Shown piece by piece: positions 13,201-27,100 of a stretch of 64,000 nt of DNA. The translations under genes and the position numbers were made by a program. The DNA is from Pelecanus crispus (taxonomy: Eukaryota > Chordata > Aves > Pelecaniformes > Pelecanidae). The number at the start of each line of letters is the position of its first letter. Position 1 is the first letter of the stretch. The stretch is taken from positions 6,000,501 to 6,064,500 of the forward strand of contig NC_134656.1 in the NCBI RefSeq assembly GCF_030463565.1, in the 5' to 3' direction. Under the pieces are notes generated by a model. It ran no database searches. It was not told the DNA's origin and saw nothing but the letters and a program-made list of their open reading frames with translations.

Positions 13201-16200
13201 AAAAAGTCAAACGAACTGAGGAGCGCTGCAGAGATGGCGGAGGTTTGGGAAGACCTCAGCCCTGGCGTGGTGCCTCGGATGTACCTGAGGCATGACCGTG
13301 TCTGGAAACACATGTGCCTGGTCACGCGTTAACGTCTGCTGCGGGGTCTGCTCCTCCACTGTGGCATGTGAAGCTCCAGCTGACATTAATAGGAGTCTCA
13401 TGTGCATCTGGACAGAAGAATTATAGAGTCTGAAACAACGCCTCAGCACAATGAAGCTCTCCCTGTTTCAAGGCCTATTTCTTCCTCACGCACACCAAAG
13501 CAAAAACATCCCTCCTGCTTGTTTTTGTCTTGATATTTTTCACAGATCCCAGCACAGTAGGCAGCCTCAGAGCAGACCCCCAAAAAGGGTTTCTGCTTAG
13601 TTTAGATCGTGAACTAGTTGTCAGAGAAAATTATGCTGTAATCCTGGGAGATACAATAAAGCTGTCCTGTAGGTTAGGCCCTTGCCAGTTGGAGGCAATT
13701 CTTAATGCAGATTTCACTCTGTGTGTGTCATATTTGCTAATTTTCCGTGAATGATTCCTGATTTTCAATCGACCTTGGTCTTTAGGTTCGTAAAACTTTG
13801 TTCTGCATTGAAGTCTTTTGGCAATGTGGAGTTTTGCCTGAAATAAAGTAGGAGAGAGATATCCTGAAAAATAAATTCAGTAAGATTTTGCACAGGGTGC
13901 AGCATTACCATCAAATGGTACATTTTGTGCTGCTTCTACTGAACGGGGAGATGTTCCTACAGATAAGGTACTAGGTTTTAAGAAACATGGATTCAACTTG
14001 TACTTCTGAAAGGCCTTAGACTGAGCTTGTAAATGCTTTGGGACTCAACTTTTCCCCTGTAAATACAGTCTTTATTTTTCTTGTTGTGCCTATTCAGACT
14101 GTGATTTTCAAAGGGACCCAGGGGAATTGCTGTACGAGTCCCATAGAACAGTAAGCCTGTTCTAGTTTCACTAAATGCCTCACTGAAGCCCTTTCCTGGG
14201 AGAGTAGATCATTCACCCTGGTTTCCTACACACCAGCCTGGTCCTATTTACACAAGCTGACAGACTACCTGATGGAGCCATTATTCTCTTTTCACATATA
14301 GTCTAAACTATTTCCTCTTGCTGGGCACTGAGCGGTTTTAAATCAAGATGTCTTAGTTCATGGAGGTTAGGAATAGTCTTATAAAATGCCTTATTTCTTC
14401 CTTGCTCCTGTGTAAATCTATTTTATTGGACAATTGGAAAACATAACGCTTGGCTTGTGTGGATAACCCCCCATGTGCTTCCCAATACAATATACAGTGT
14501 TTTTCTCCAGAATAAGCTTTTCATGAAAGCCTGTTGTTCCCTGCATCCAGGCTGAGCTTTTGGAGAGCAACCTGCCCTCCTGCCTGAAATCACACCCAAA
14601 AAGTCACCCTCGGCCAGGAACTCCGCACGAGAAGACATTTCAGGGCTGAAATTCAGGTCACATCAAGGCAGTTTTGTGTGATTTTAAGCATGAGAATACA
14701 GGTTAGACCAGTGCCTTAATCAATGGAAAAACCTCTAAGGGGTTTTAATAGTTCTCTGTTGCCTGCTCTGCCTCGTGAAAGGAGGTGCCCGACCAGAAAT
14801 TAACCCGTGAGGCCCCTACGCTGGCTGCTCTGCCATGCAGCCTCTCACCTCTCGTCCCCGCCATCCCTCCAAAATGCGTTCTGGCACGCAGAGTTTGTTC
14901 TGGCCGGGAATTCAGTTTACAAAGATTAAAGAGACGCTGTGCGGTGGGCAGTGAGCCTCAGCAAGCGAGGAGATAAAGGCAGCATTGGAGGTGGTATGGG
15001 CACGGTGTGGACCGGGGTAATGGGGGAATGGGCCAGCTGGCAACATGGGAGGAGGTTACACATCCTGAATACACATGAATTAATGATAAACGCACCGACC
15101 TCCACACTTTGAGCAAGATGTGCTGGCCTGCTCGAAGCCCCCGTCCCTTATATTGCAACGTCTGGCTCGCTCTAGGCTCTGGTATGATACAGTGCAACCG
15201 TTATGCTCTGCAAAACTGCTTGTCAGCTGCCCAACGGCTATACAAACAAGGCAGGAAAACACTGCTTGAATATTTAAAATCATCAACAGGCTCCTTTAAA
15301 CCACTGGCTAATGCCTCTGCTTGACATTTAATACTCTGCATTAAGAAAGAAATAGTTAACTGAAACACCACCTCATTTTTATAGTCAGGCAATATCTTGC
15401 ACTTACTGTCATTGTCAAAAATTGTTTTCACTTAAACTATGCTACTGCAGCACAGGACACAGAAAAAGGAAAGGATTTACTACTGAATGCTAAGTCATAC
15501 TTTATTTTGCTATTTAAGGAGCTAATAGAGTAATGTAATATAGAGAGCACAGACCCAAATAAAAGTTCATATGTTACTGCCAACTCCAAGCCATTTAGTT
15601 TTGTGACTCAGGCAGCATAATTGTGAAATTGGCTTAGAAGTCATTACGTTGTTTTATTTTTATCTGTTTGTATGTTTAAATGCATGTTTGAGGTTCATTG
15701 CATTTGCCTTAAGACCCAAAGTTTCATCACAGTTGCCTAGTGAAGATTTTCAGTGTAGTCGTACGGGCTACAAGGCTATTTTTTATTGCTGAGAGAAGAG
15801 ATTCTCTCACAATTGTCTGTAAGATTTGGACTGTAGGTAAAACGCTAAATGCACCAAAACACAATAAAATGAAGAGGACATGGGAACCCTTAATGCAGAC
15901 ACACGGTGGCTCTGCCCCATCTCGCCACCCACCCACCCTCCTTCACCCCCAGTTTGCAGAGGATACAGGGTGAAAGGGATGTGTCAAGTATCTTAAATGC
16001 ATTTCCTGAAATGACACTGAGCATGGATTTGGCTCAGTTTGCCTCCAAACGCAGAGACAAAAAAATATTACATTCTAAAACATTAATTACAACGTGAAGG
16101 ATGACAATTTTGTATCATGTTAGGGTGCTCTCTCTGAGACGGCGTGCGGGTGGTGAGTGTTTTCAAATGTAAATCTGATCGCAGACTGCAGCCCATGCGG

Positions 16201-19200
16201 TAGATAAACAAGCCGTATTTTTAAACGCAGTGTGAAATGTGGGGGCTGATGTGACCATTATCAGAGCCTCATGCATGAGTTATGAGGCATCATAAAATAC
16301 TTTCATATTGCAACAATGAAAACTGAAGCTGCTCTGTGGTAGGCTTGTTTGATCTGATAGCTCACCCGGCTCCCTTCACTGGGTCTAGCAGGAGGGAGAA
16401 ATGTTGCTCAAGAGCTGTACTTCTGAATGCTAAACTGTTTTCTCCTAAATTTCTTACAAAGAAAAAGCTTTCCTATGGCACGACTGATGAAGAATTGACT
16501 ATTAAGACAATGCACGTGACATTTTCAGGGATTTAAGGACATTACACTCTGCTCATGAAGCGTCTGAACTAGTCACCTTAATCAGGCTGAAACAGAGTTG
16601 TGACGTGACTGAAAAGAGTTGGGTCACCTCCTTTTATTGAATAGTTAATGAATATATTTTATTCTGTAAATGAGCATTCCTAGGGGTTCTTCAGACTAAT
16701 GGTACATAGCTGGATGGATATAAGAAGTACAGTCTCTTCATCTCCTTCCAAATAACCTATCTCCACCAGATTTTGAGACTGATCCTGTAAATTCTTAATG
16801 CCACAAATTTCCTTTTCACTTGATAGATTCTTTCATCCTCATTTAGTCTATTGCATTCATTATATAAGTGATTATTCTTATTCTTATTTGCATAGCCAGA
16901 TTATATTTTACAGAATACTGTCAGCTGCGTTTCTGTATGTTAGTGTTTAAATCTGGGTATAGATGTTCTTAAGCGTTAGGTTTCATTCCTCCCAGCAACA
17001 TTGATTTCCTAAGTGATCTTGAGCTAATCATCTGATTTCGCTGTGTTTCACTGCTGCTGTGGCAGATATTCTGCAAATTCTGCAAATACAGTAGACTTTG
17101 ATGCCTCTGAACTTCTTCAGACTCCTGTGAAAATCCTAGTCCAGGTCATTGCTCCTAGCAGATGTAAATGCTTCTTTTCATAAAGTGAAAAGTGGGGTAA
17201 GTGGAGAAGGAAAGTCCAATGCTGCCATTGCTGCTGCAAGCAGCGGGGCTGAAATGCCGGGACCGACAAAGGAGAAGCAGGGGAGTATGTCTGTACAAGT
17301 GTCTCAGGGGCATTTTGCACTCAGGCCAGAGGCAACCAGGCATTGGCTTGCGGACTTGGCTTGGATCCGACCAACTTGGAGCCGCGGCAGCGTGTGGCCG
17401 GGTCTGGAAGGGCCGTCGGTGCAGACACACCCTTGCAAGCAGCGAGTCCAGCTCTGTGGTTTCTGGCACTGCAGAAATGACTTCAATGGCATGAACCCAC
17501 GGGAAGAGCTGGACCTTGGAGAGTATTGCCGAGAGTCTAATTTGTCTTCCTGTCATGGGCATGAGGTTCAATTACTTTTCCTCCTTCGCTTTATTTATTG
17601 AAGAATATGATCAAATTGCATGCAAACAGTTAAATATTCTGAACCGTTTCAGCTTGGCAGAATATCCTTCTCTTCGTATCTTCACAGCATTTTACTTTGG
17701 GGACACCCAGGCACACTGGATTCATGTCTGTGGTGCCTTTGCATCGAGCTGATTCCAGTCAGCCTAATCACAAAGCTGGGCAAAGGAAAAACTGAATTTT
17801 CAAACTGATGACACATTTATACCAGAATTGTAACTTTGTAATATTAATGTATCATTTAACTTACATGTATACTTTGGAATGTTTATAACTACTGTAAATC
17901 ATAGACAAGAGCGGCCAAGAGTGCCACACAACATTCCTAGTACAACTTGTAAAATAAATACAACAAACGCAGAAGAACAACATTCCGCGTTACAAAAGGG
18001 GAAACGTAGCCGCTCTGCTGCAGATGGGAAACGTGCTCGGGGAAGTCTTCACGAAGCCCAGGCACACGCAGAGGCAGTGGCATGGCGTTTTCTCTGCACG
18101 GCCCCAGGTACTACTGCTGCGGTATTCAGCAGAGATTTCAAAGGACAAAATGCCATCCAGCCAGCGCCAACAAAGTGTTGTGTTGCTGGGAAATGACACC
18201 ACACATTTGCTGGTGACACCACTTGGCATCGTTTGCTTCAGTATGACAGCCCAGATTTTGTGACGTGATCTTCCTCCCTCCGTGTAAGGTGACTGCTGAA
18301 AAGCCATCCCCGCGCAGCGTGCAGCTCCCTGACCTCTGTCCACCTTGTCTTGCAGGGTACCTTGAAAAGAATAACCCCTGCTGTTTCCTGACCCATAAAA
18401 TTCTGTGGCTGATTTCTGACCTATGAACCTTCAGGGTTTTTTTAAGGTTTATAGTACTTTTATGACCTGACCAGTGGACTGTAAAATACACATTTAAATG
18501 CATTCAACTCAGATAACAATCTCATCATTAAAACAGCCTAGCTTCTTTGTTTGAAGTTAATCACTCTCAAATTCTTCTGGATTCATCAGCACACTTACCA
18601 ATACTTATTTTTTCCCCCTGAAGTTGGCAATGTAACACGACACAAAGACCTTCCATTCTTAAAAGACAGTAGAAAAGAATTGCAAATCTTTTTGAAAATT
18701 CCCCTCAACTTCAGAGCAAAAACTACAGAAAAATCAAATTCCAATTTGAATTCAGGACATCTTCAAACATTAAAAATGAATAAACTTCTGAGATTCAGGT
18801 GGAAGGATGACAGTTTTTCTAGTTTTGTTATGCTAAAAATACAGTTGAGCAGCAAGCACGATGCAGTAACATTGCACAGGCAGCAAAATACCAAAATAAC
18901 ACCAAGGACAGGAGACTGTTTTAATGTACTTTCTGGTAAGTTATTTAACATGCTTTTGTTGGCAGGGCAGATGGTTTGGGGCTTTCGATCAGACCTGGAT
19001 TGCTTAGAGCAGGCAGTAGGCAGTGCCTCTCACGTAATGGTTGTTCCCAAATACAGCTGAAAGCCAGTGTAATGGGACACTCGGTTCTGTTTCTCTTCTC
19101 TAACACTGACACCATGAGTATCCCGGCGTGTCCTTAACTTTGGAAGAAAAAAAAACCTCACCATTTCATTGTGTCTGCAGATGCTGAACTGGGGTCCTCA

Positions 19201-20715
19201 TCTTACCAGGAGGTCCCAACGCCCCTATCACTGGCAGGAAGGACGGGACCCAGAGCTCTGTCCTGGGCTGCAGAAGCGTAATGAATTATGTGGAAAGCAA
19301 AGCTGATGTCAGAAACGCGTTGGCAGAGCCCAGGGCAGGCAGGGTTTTGGCACTGCTGTCTGCCAAGGGCAGGTGGAGAAGAAGAGCTGTGTACAGCAGA
19401 GTCAACCCCTCCGTCTGCTTGATGTTGCTGCTTGGTAACTTCACTCTGGAAACCTTCTGCCAGGTTAACAACCCAAAAAATGTGTTTTCCTTTTCTCCCC
19501 AGTTGGATAATTTCTTGTTATGGCCGACAATTGAAAGTTTTATTTTTTAATACATTGCCTAATTTATAATGGTCTCTGTCCATCATACACAGAAATGCTC
19601 ATTTTTTGAGTCAAATATAACTGTGCCTGTATTCATACACTTTCTCTGTGCAATCCTTGGCCTCTGCATTTAAGAAACGTGACCCTAGGAGGTGTTTATA
19701 GAACGCTAAATATAGGTTTATCTGTTCTAGTTTTTCCATGAAAGATCTTTTTCCTTCAACACATGGAGATTAAATACACGGAGCAGTATAAGTTAACACT
19801 TAAGTTATGGCACACTGTGAAAAACGCCAGGAAATTCCGTTTTGAAGTTGATGTTCCAGTCCTAACTCCTGTTGACTTTATATTTCTTTTCTCTCAAAGG
19901 CATGAACTGAGGATAGGGTGTCACTTGAAGCTGAGTGACACTGCTTCAGACAGGCATTTGGAGAGACACCTCACATTACTCTCTTTAGGTGTGCTCTGCG
20001 GGTTTGTTCAGGCCATGGTGGAAAGCAAGAGCAAAAATCCCACTGCTCTCAGCAGCCCAGAACCTATCAAAACCAGTATCTGTGAGTCCAGTGTATTAAC
20101 TCTGAGTTAAATAAAAGAAAATGAACCAAACTTGAGGGAATTTACGTCAGAGCAGCTGTTTGCGCGCATCTTCTGCTGGTCTTAACTCTCACACTTTGGG
20201 CTTTCCTGTTAGCGTTTACAATAACATCATTGCATCATGGTCCCAGTGTTTAATATTCCCTCTTTCAAAATACAAAGTTGCAGCTGACTCCCTGTATCCT
20301 TCTGGGATAAATGCAGAAAAAGCTTTACTTAACAGCTGCTATATATTATTATTATTACCTATTACATCATATCTTATTACAGCTCTATTACAAGTTTCCC
20401 CTAAAATCTAATCACATTCTGAAATTGTTTACAGCGAAACTAGAAATGGGCTCGAGACATAAAGTTCACATCCCAGCATGGGTCTGAACTTTCTTGCAGT
20501 TCAGATTTATTCAGACACAGCTTTTAACTCTCTTGCTCCTGAAAGATGGGAGCAACTGCAAAGTTTAGATGTGCATCGTGGTACCACAGGTATGAGTATA
20601 CGTCGGGGGCACCTGAGATGTGCCTGTGCAGAGGGGATCCGAAGTGGTGGCAGCTGAGACAGGGTTCTACTTCCTGGTGTGGGCTCTGAGACTGAAGGGC
20701 AGTGAGATAAGGGGG
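7271..20715. other. Gene-free intergenic DNA, no gene seen
   Basis: Nothing in this 13 kb supports an exon. The longest open frames (159 codons at 12853-13332 plus; 169 codons at 18551-19060 plus) show no recognised domain, no plausible splice structure and ordinary non-coding composition. A purine-rich stretch lies at about 11141-11215. The 12.5-13.4 kb part is GC-richer than its surroundings, which explains overlapping frames on both strands there. Confidence 0.55.
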
Positions 20716-20779
20716 GAAATTCTGGTCCCATAAATGTGAATAGCAAAATTGCCATTGATTTCAGCATAGCCAGAATTTC
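20716..20779. repeat. Imperfect palindromic dispersed repeat (hairpin)
   Basis: The left arm begins GAAATTCTGG at 20716-20725 and the right arm ends CCAGAATTTC at 20770-20779. These ten bases are perfectly complementary and the inner arms remain partly complementary. The interior holds the phrase CCATTGATTTCA, typical of a repeat I remember as widespread in bird, turtle and crocodilian DNA, in which a sense and antisense copy of 'CATTGAAGTCAATGG' face each other. The family name is uncertain; it could be a palindromic MITE or part of an old LINE 3' region. Confidence 0.5.
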
Positions 20780-23615
20780 ATTCAAGCTGAAGAGATGGGC
20801 GACAGATAGACAGACACACAGATACTAATTAATTAACCCATCTGATCTAAGCTAGGCTTATTTCTTTAAAATACAAATGAACACTGGCAGAAGTGTTTCA
20901 CTGCACCCATTCTGAGCTGCTTATGGCACGTGTCTGAGACCCTGAGATGGGGAAGGACAGAGGATTCGGAGTGGTTTGAGGCTCCCAAGGTAGAGAGAAA
21001 AGCTGTTCCGCACTCAGGTCTGCCTGCTGAAAAGGGTCCAGAGCCTGCCTGGACCTCCAGGGACCCAGTCCAGCCCCTCGGGAGCTCCACCACGATGCCC
21101 AAACTTCTCTTGACTTCGCTTCCCACTTGCCGGCCTTGTGCAGACTGTGAAACAGCCCCTTGGCAAGACAGCAATGGTGTTGCTGGAGGGAAGCACCCAC
21201 ATGGCTTCTCTTACAGGAGCAACTGCTGCTACCGTGGGTAAATCTTCACAGGATGGGTCTCTTAGCAGAAGTGCATGCTCATAAAGGTGGAATAAAAACA
21301 ATCCAGGTCACTAGCCTCATCCACACACTGCCATTTCTATAGGTCTTTGCTTTACAGCTATGATATTAAGTAGTTTGGCTAACTTTTTAGAAATGTTACT
21401 ATTTTCTCGACAAAATGTCAAGTAAGTTTTCAGGGGGGAATACTTCATAACTGAAGTATGTTTTCCTAAGGGCAATAAACCACTAAGAAATGTACTTTTT
21501 TCCCACCCAGCCTTTGAGCCAAAACTTTCACATGTTTTTCAAAGAAATAAAATTATAGGTGTTTTTCTGTAGTAGGGTGAGTACCACCTGGGTGGCAGTG
21601 GTAGAAAGCTGGGCAAACTTTATAAATCTAGAAGAGGGAGATTGTTTTGGCATGACTTAGGGCTACAGCCTGGGTTTCCTATGCATAATTTTAAAAGGAA
21701 TTGCTCAAAGCATCAGGAAACTCTTGCCAGTACACTATACCCAGTGTACAACTCTTACCTCTTTAGACCTGTGGAAGATTGCCATGGCTGAAGAGAGGAC
21801 TTTTTCAGTGTAATGAACAGCGGAGTCAAGAGGCAGACATTTAATTATTTCTGCATCTGACAAACTCACACCCTATGCACATGCTGGTTTAAGAGACCAG
21901 AAGAATGTAGAGTGAATTGAAAATAATGAGTTGGTCAACACAGTTTAATTTGATTCCTGTTCCGAGTTCAAGGTGGGTTCCCATTGTCAGCTGGCCATGA
22001 GAACGGCAGCACTGAACTGGTGTCTGGGACACTTCCAGTCTACTCTCGGCTCCACAAAACCAATGGAAGACTGTGGGGGATTTTTATAATTGCCCGTAAA
22101 TAGCTGAGTGGCTGGAAATGCACTTTTGTTTTGGTCATTTTAATCTCTGGCATCACAATGCTCAGAATGTCAGCAGATACTTTTTCTGATTGAAATAATA
22201 GAGAAAAATTAATCAGTTCATCCACGATCACTTTACATCAGAGGGGGAAGGTGAGCAAAGGTAAGGACAAAGGAACTTTTGCTAAAATGCCTAACAGTGG
22301 TGCAAGACTACTAAGAGTTAAGAAGTGCTTTGCTGGGCTGCCTGGCACCCTGACCGCGCAAGCTAGGCCCTGAGTATTTTTTTAAATATTAAAAACCAGG
22401 CAACATAAAATCTCTGTCCTGGAAATCAAACAGAAAGAAAACTAAAGTAAAGCTACAAAGGAAATCTCATTCTCTGGCCTGCTCTCCATGCTGGCTTCCT
22501 ACGTGCCGGGCTGGGGAAACTCTGAATCCTGTGGAAGAAATCCATGGAGAGGAAGCAACAGCCATCACACAGTATAAAAGATGGGGCTGGTTTTAATCAG
22601 GGCTGATTCTTCACAAATAACAAATGGGAAGGAGAGGTTAAAGTGGGGCATAAGGCTAAGCCAATAAAGCCTTTTTTGAGACAAAATAAGAAAGGCGTAT
22701 TTCAATATGCCACAGTGGAGAGACAGTCGAACAAACTAACGTGTCTAGGATGTACAAACACTGTCTGACTCCAGGCGTGTGAGCTTCGCTGCCTGCCCAG
22801 CTCATGGCGAGCAGCAGGCTCCTAATTTAGGAGCTCTGAGTAACCCTCGTCAGAAGGCAAGTCTCTGATTATGTAACCAGGCCAGATCTTAATTGTATTA
22901 GACATCTAAAATTAGACAGTGTGAACAATCCACACTCCCCCATCCCCTCCCCACCCCATCAACATGCACATGCATCACTTGCCTGGGAGCATCCTAGCAT
23001 TTTTCAAACTTCATTGAGGGGGAAAATACATTTTTTTGGAATGTCAAATCAGTGAGAAAGGTGTGAACAAGAGCAGTGTTTGGCTCTGCCTGCATCCAGG
23101 ATGCAGAGAGCTTTCCTCCTCGGGTGGAAGTTGGGGTGTCCTGCCTGAGTAGGGTGGGTGAAGGGTGTTACTCCTGCTGCTGGTGAAGGCACTGAATGTT
23201 TCCAGCAGATTTAAGTGCAATATGGATCCAGTGCACAGCTTTTAACACTTTTCCTGCAGCCAGCATCTAAAGCGAGCCCTTAAATTGCCACGCTTGTTTT
23301 CCTGAAATTCTGGTGTGTTCAGAGATGGGATAACTAGGCCGGAAACAAGGGAGTGCTGGCGACAGAAGGCCACATTTCAGGAGATCTCAATCTGATGGCC
23401 ATGTGGGGGGCTGGCACTAAATCATTTAGTGCTACAGCACCAAGGCTAAAAACTGATTCCAGCAAGCTGTGTAAATGCCTTGGGTACCAGCTGATGTTAG
23501 GGCCAAGGAAAAAGTAGCTTTCTGGATTTCTGAAACAGATATTGGCAACACCTAGAGCAGAATCTTCCAAGACCACAATAAAATTTTCAGTGCTTAATGG
23601 ATTTTTTTCAGCATA
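20780..23615. other. Gene-free intergenic DNA
   Basis: No exon, RNA gene or recognisable repeat was identified. The 20.9-21.25 kb part has short overlapping open frames on both strands (up to 103 codons) that share no recognised domain. The rest is AT-rich with frequent stops in all frames. Confidence 0.5.
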
Positions 23616-24175
23616 AAGCTGTGGTTTGTGTGGGTTGCTCCTTAGTGTCTTTCAAGTAACTAGCCTGCTGCTATGCAAACATTTGGGGTATGCAGTGGTC
23701 TGTGTGGATGCTGTCTTGATTTATAGTAAACCCTGGGAAGAACTCCTATAGCACCTGAAAGCAATCTTTCAGCAACTCAAGGAAGCAGAGTTGACTTTTA
23801 ATTCCCCAGTGTTCAGTAAGAAAGCAGGAAACCATTTTATATATATATATATATGAGATATAGTAGGGCAGGGGAGTTATGAAACCAGAGATATGTAAAA
23901 TGCAAGCTATTAAAATGCACCTATTACTGACTACTAAATGGCAGGTGAGATCTTTTCTGGGTATTGCGGTATATTATTGGAAATTTATTCCACATTTTGC
24001 AACACTGGCTGCTCCATTAACTGATCTCACTAGGAAAAAATCATCTCATAAAATAAATATGACCCCATGGCGTGTGCTAGCCTTTCAAGGACTGAAATCA
24101 GTTCCTAGAGATCAAACGGTTTTCATGAGCCTGGAATTTTAAGGTCCATAGAGGGTGAATCTCGATGTCAAGAAT
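23616..24175 (+). pseudogene. Decayed Ty3/gypsy-like retroelement pol fragment (reverse transcriptase)
   Basis: Plus-strand translation shows the end of the reverse transcriptase palm and the following connection region of a Ty3/gypsy-type or retrovirus-like pol. Around 23689-23712 sits the degraded catalytic box, with the second catalytic Asp position reading Ala. It is followed by an in-frame stop (TAG near 23752) and a helix-rich stretch. An AT dinucleotide run near 23840-23855 interrupts the homology. The frame at 23879-24142 then carries the conserved FLG-x-YY-FIPHF and PLTDLT blocks. LTDLT and the YY pair favour Ty3/gypsy over gammaretroviral pol. No LTRs, integrase or gag were seen. 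Stops, the lost catalytic residue and probable frameshifts make it non-functional. Confidence 0.75.
23839..23856. repeat. (TA)n microsatellite
   Basis: A short run of alternating T and A lies inside the decayed pol fragment. It breaks the alignment between the palm part and the connection part, so it probably expanded after the element died. Confidence 0.8.
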
Positions 24176-27100
24176 CTTAAATCGGGGTCAAAATTAGCAC
24201 AAAATTTAAAAGGATGATAAAAAAAATTCTACATTTGCTTCATAAATTATCTGAAAGAAGTTGAATTCCCTAGGTATGCAGAGATTTTAATAAAGCGGAT
24301 CACAGCATTTCCCTGGAATGGATTATATGCCACACTAAAGCATAAGTGGTTAAACAACAGGAAATTCATAAAGCCAAGCAGAAAGTTAGCGATTGTGCAA
24401 CTTTATACGATCAGTTTAGTAACTTAGGTTTGCATTGGACCAAATATACCAATGAACATGTTTTTCCCAGGGTGACTGAGAATAAAGGGATCAGTTTCTC
24501 ATAATGCAATTGCTCTTTGCTGAAGTTGATTTGGAACAGATCTTCCTAAGTTTAAATCTTTTATTAAAAATGAAATCATTAAAAAATGATCAAATACAAG
24601 CTAGAAGTCTTGCAGTGAAGCGGTGTTGCCTGTGATTTCCAGGACACCAGAGATCACCCTGGTCTCCTTCTCCTCGGTGACTCTCCAGTTTGCCAGAGCC
24701 CAAAGGCTTAACTCAGAGTGCAATAAATGAGGGATACAAACACCTATTCACACAGAAAAGTCACTGGTGTAAGATTGTTTCCTTCAAAGAAAATAGCTTT
24801 TCCAAGTCTGGATTTCATGATTCTTCACTCCTGAAGCAAACAATTTTCAGCAATAAAGGGAGGGAAAACCAAGTTGGTCTGGAATATAATTTTCATTCCT
24901 AGGAGTGAAGGATGGATTTGGCCAAAAGAAAAAAGACTAAATCTGTCCTGAAGGTAGGAGGAAAGTGTGCAAGTGACACAAGCCAGTGCCTCACCTGCTC
25001 TCTGGCAGTGGTGTGCACATGCTGCCGAGAGAGAAATCGCAGATGTGCTGTGAACCCACCGTGCGGAAGGTGGGCTCCCAGAGCCCTCAAGGACACATCT
25101 GAGCCTGCATTTTAGTGCAGCTGAACCAAGCCATGGCCCCAGTCTGAGAAACTGCACTATATTCATTCCTATCATTAATCTTTCTCTGCATCTCATGTCT
25201 TAAGTGGTTTCTGAGGAGGTTTGGTTTGGGTTTTTTTTTCCCCAAGAATACAACTTTGCACAGCACTAAGGAAAACATTCATCCAGCAACACCAGTAATT
25301 GCGACAGTGGCTCATACAATTCCAACCCCTCCAGCCTCTACCTGCCGCTACATAGAGGGAAGCAATACTTCCTTGGAGGCAGTGGCTCTCCGCAGTTGCA
25401 GGTGCTTCTCTTCACCCTGGCTGGGAAATCTGCAGTATAGTCACTGAGGCCCAGGTATTATATTAAGTTTTTGGGTGTGTGTCCAGCTCACATTTGAGCC
25501 CAGGTCCTGTACATGAAGAGCCAGCTGAGGTTTGCAAGAGGGAGAGTGAGGAAATGTAGGTGCAGGGGATGGACCCCCGGTTTGAATTACCCCTTTGCTC
25601 ACCTGGGGACCAAGAGATGCTCCCCACAGATCTGAGGACACCCTGCGGTACAAGCAGTGGTTCAGTTAAGGTGTTGTTGAAGGAGGGAGACCATTTGCTT
25701 TTATCCTTTGGGTACTTGCCCTGGATTGATATATTCAAAAAAACATGGAAAAACAGCTAATCTCTACACCCTGAATAAAAAAATCCCTCGCACAGCTTCT
25801 TCCCTCTGTGAAACATGACATGTGGCCCAGTCATTTGGTTTTCCATCCAAAATCCCTGACCTCAAGTTCTATTTTCTTAGGCATGCTTACATTTAATTAA
25901 AAGGAAACTATCAGATGTACAATTAACCCTCTTAGATACGCTGTATCCAGCCCCAGGTTAGGCCTGTCCATGTACAGTTTTCTCCAGGATTCTACCCTAA
26001 ACCAAGACCTGGTGTGATGCAACACCATTTCAGCACAGAAGATAGGGTAATGCTGGCTTGACAAGTGAAATTAATTACTGCATTCCATTAATTTTGAGTC
26101 ATGCGCCCAGCCCATGGAAGCTAGGAGAACCTTGTGAAAAACAAACTCACTACATTGTACTGTAATATTATTCTTGGCCGGAGTTTCAGGCAGCCTGCTG
26201 GGGTACTCCTGAGCGGCCAAGCTCCGCAGCGGTTTCTCCACTAGCATCGGTAGAGCAGCTGCTGTCTTCAGAGAGAGAAAGAGAGGCTCACTCTTCATCC
26301 GGGACTATAATAAGGACAGCAAGAGCCTCCTTGGGATCTTTAAATGCAAGCATGACTTGGGAGGGTGGTGATATTGGCTCCTGACACTTCTGAGTGTTGA
26401 GCTCCAATTACATATTTACTTGCAATTGCTAAGTGACTGCTTTGAGCATTTCCTGTGCAAAACAACTCCTGGAGCATGCCATGGGAATGGCTGTGGCAGC
26501 GAAGGGACTTTGACCCTCCTGAGAACAAAGTGACCTCCATAAAGACCCCGTGACAACTGCGTGAAATTTTCTGCACGGCAGCATTCAGCTGAAACCCTGC
26601 GGTAGCATCTTTCCAGTTGTAAAGTCACTACTGTGACTCAGAGCAGAAACACTGCCCATCCCAAATGTTGTATTAAAATTTTGAGCGTGAGTCAGCCCAG
26701 TTCCCTCTGGGGAATACGATTACTGTCAGTGAGTGTCTGCTAAGCAAGGCCCTGCTCAGGGATCACGTCCATGGGTTTCTCCCATGGGAACCCATGCTGG
26801 AGACACCCAGGTACAACGTTGGCCTTGCAGCGCGTCGGTAAGTCCGTGACTCACAGCGGTGGCTGTCTTGCAATACTGACTTCATCAAACCATGGGGTGC
26901 TGATGTGGATCTACCAGGCTTCAGGAGAATGGGATAAAGCAGAGCTTCCCAGGCGCATCCATAGGCTGCCCTCATGTTATGATGGAAGGATGGTTTGACC
27001 CCTTCTCCTTCAGTAAGGACAGCGGCTAAGCACTAAGGAGACAAATCTAACAGATAAGCCTTTGCAACCATCACAGCAAGGAGCAGACACCATGTCCATA

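Noticed and set aside
12853-13332. 159-codon plus-strand frame with overlapping minus-strand frames
   Set aside because: Lies in a locally GC-richer stretch, is open on both strands and resembles no known family.
18551-19060. 169-codon plus-strand frame
   Set aside because: No recognised motif, AT-rich with ordinary composition, no splice context or neighbouring coding signal. One frame this long is plausible by chance in 64 kb read in six frames.
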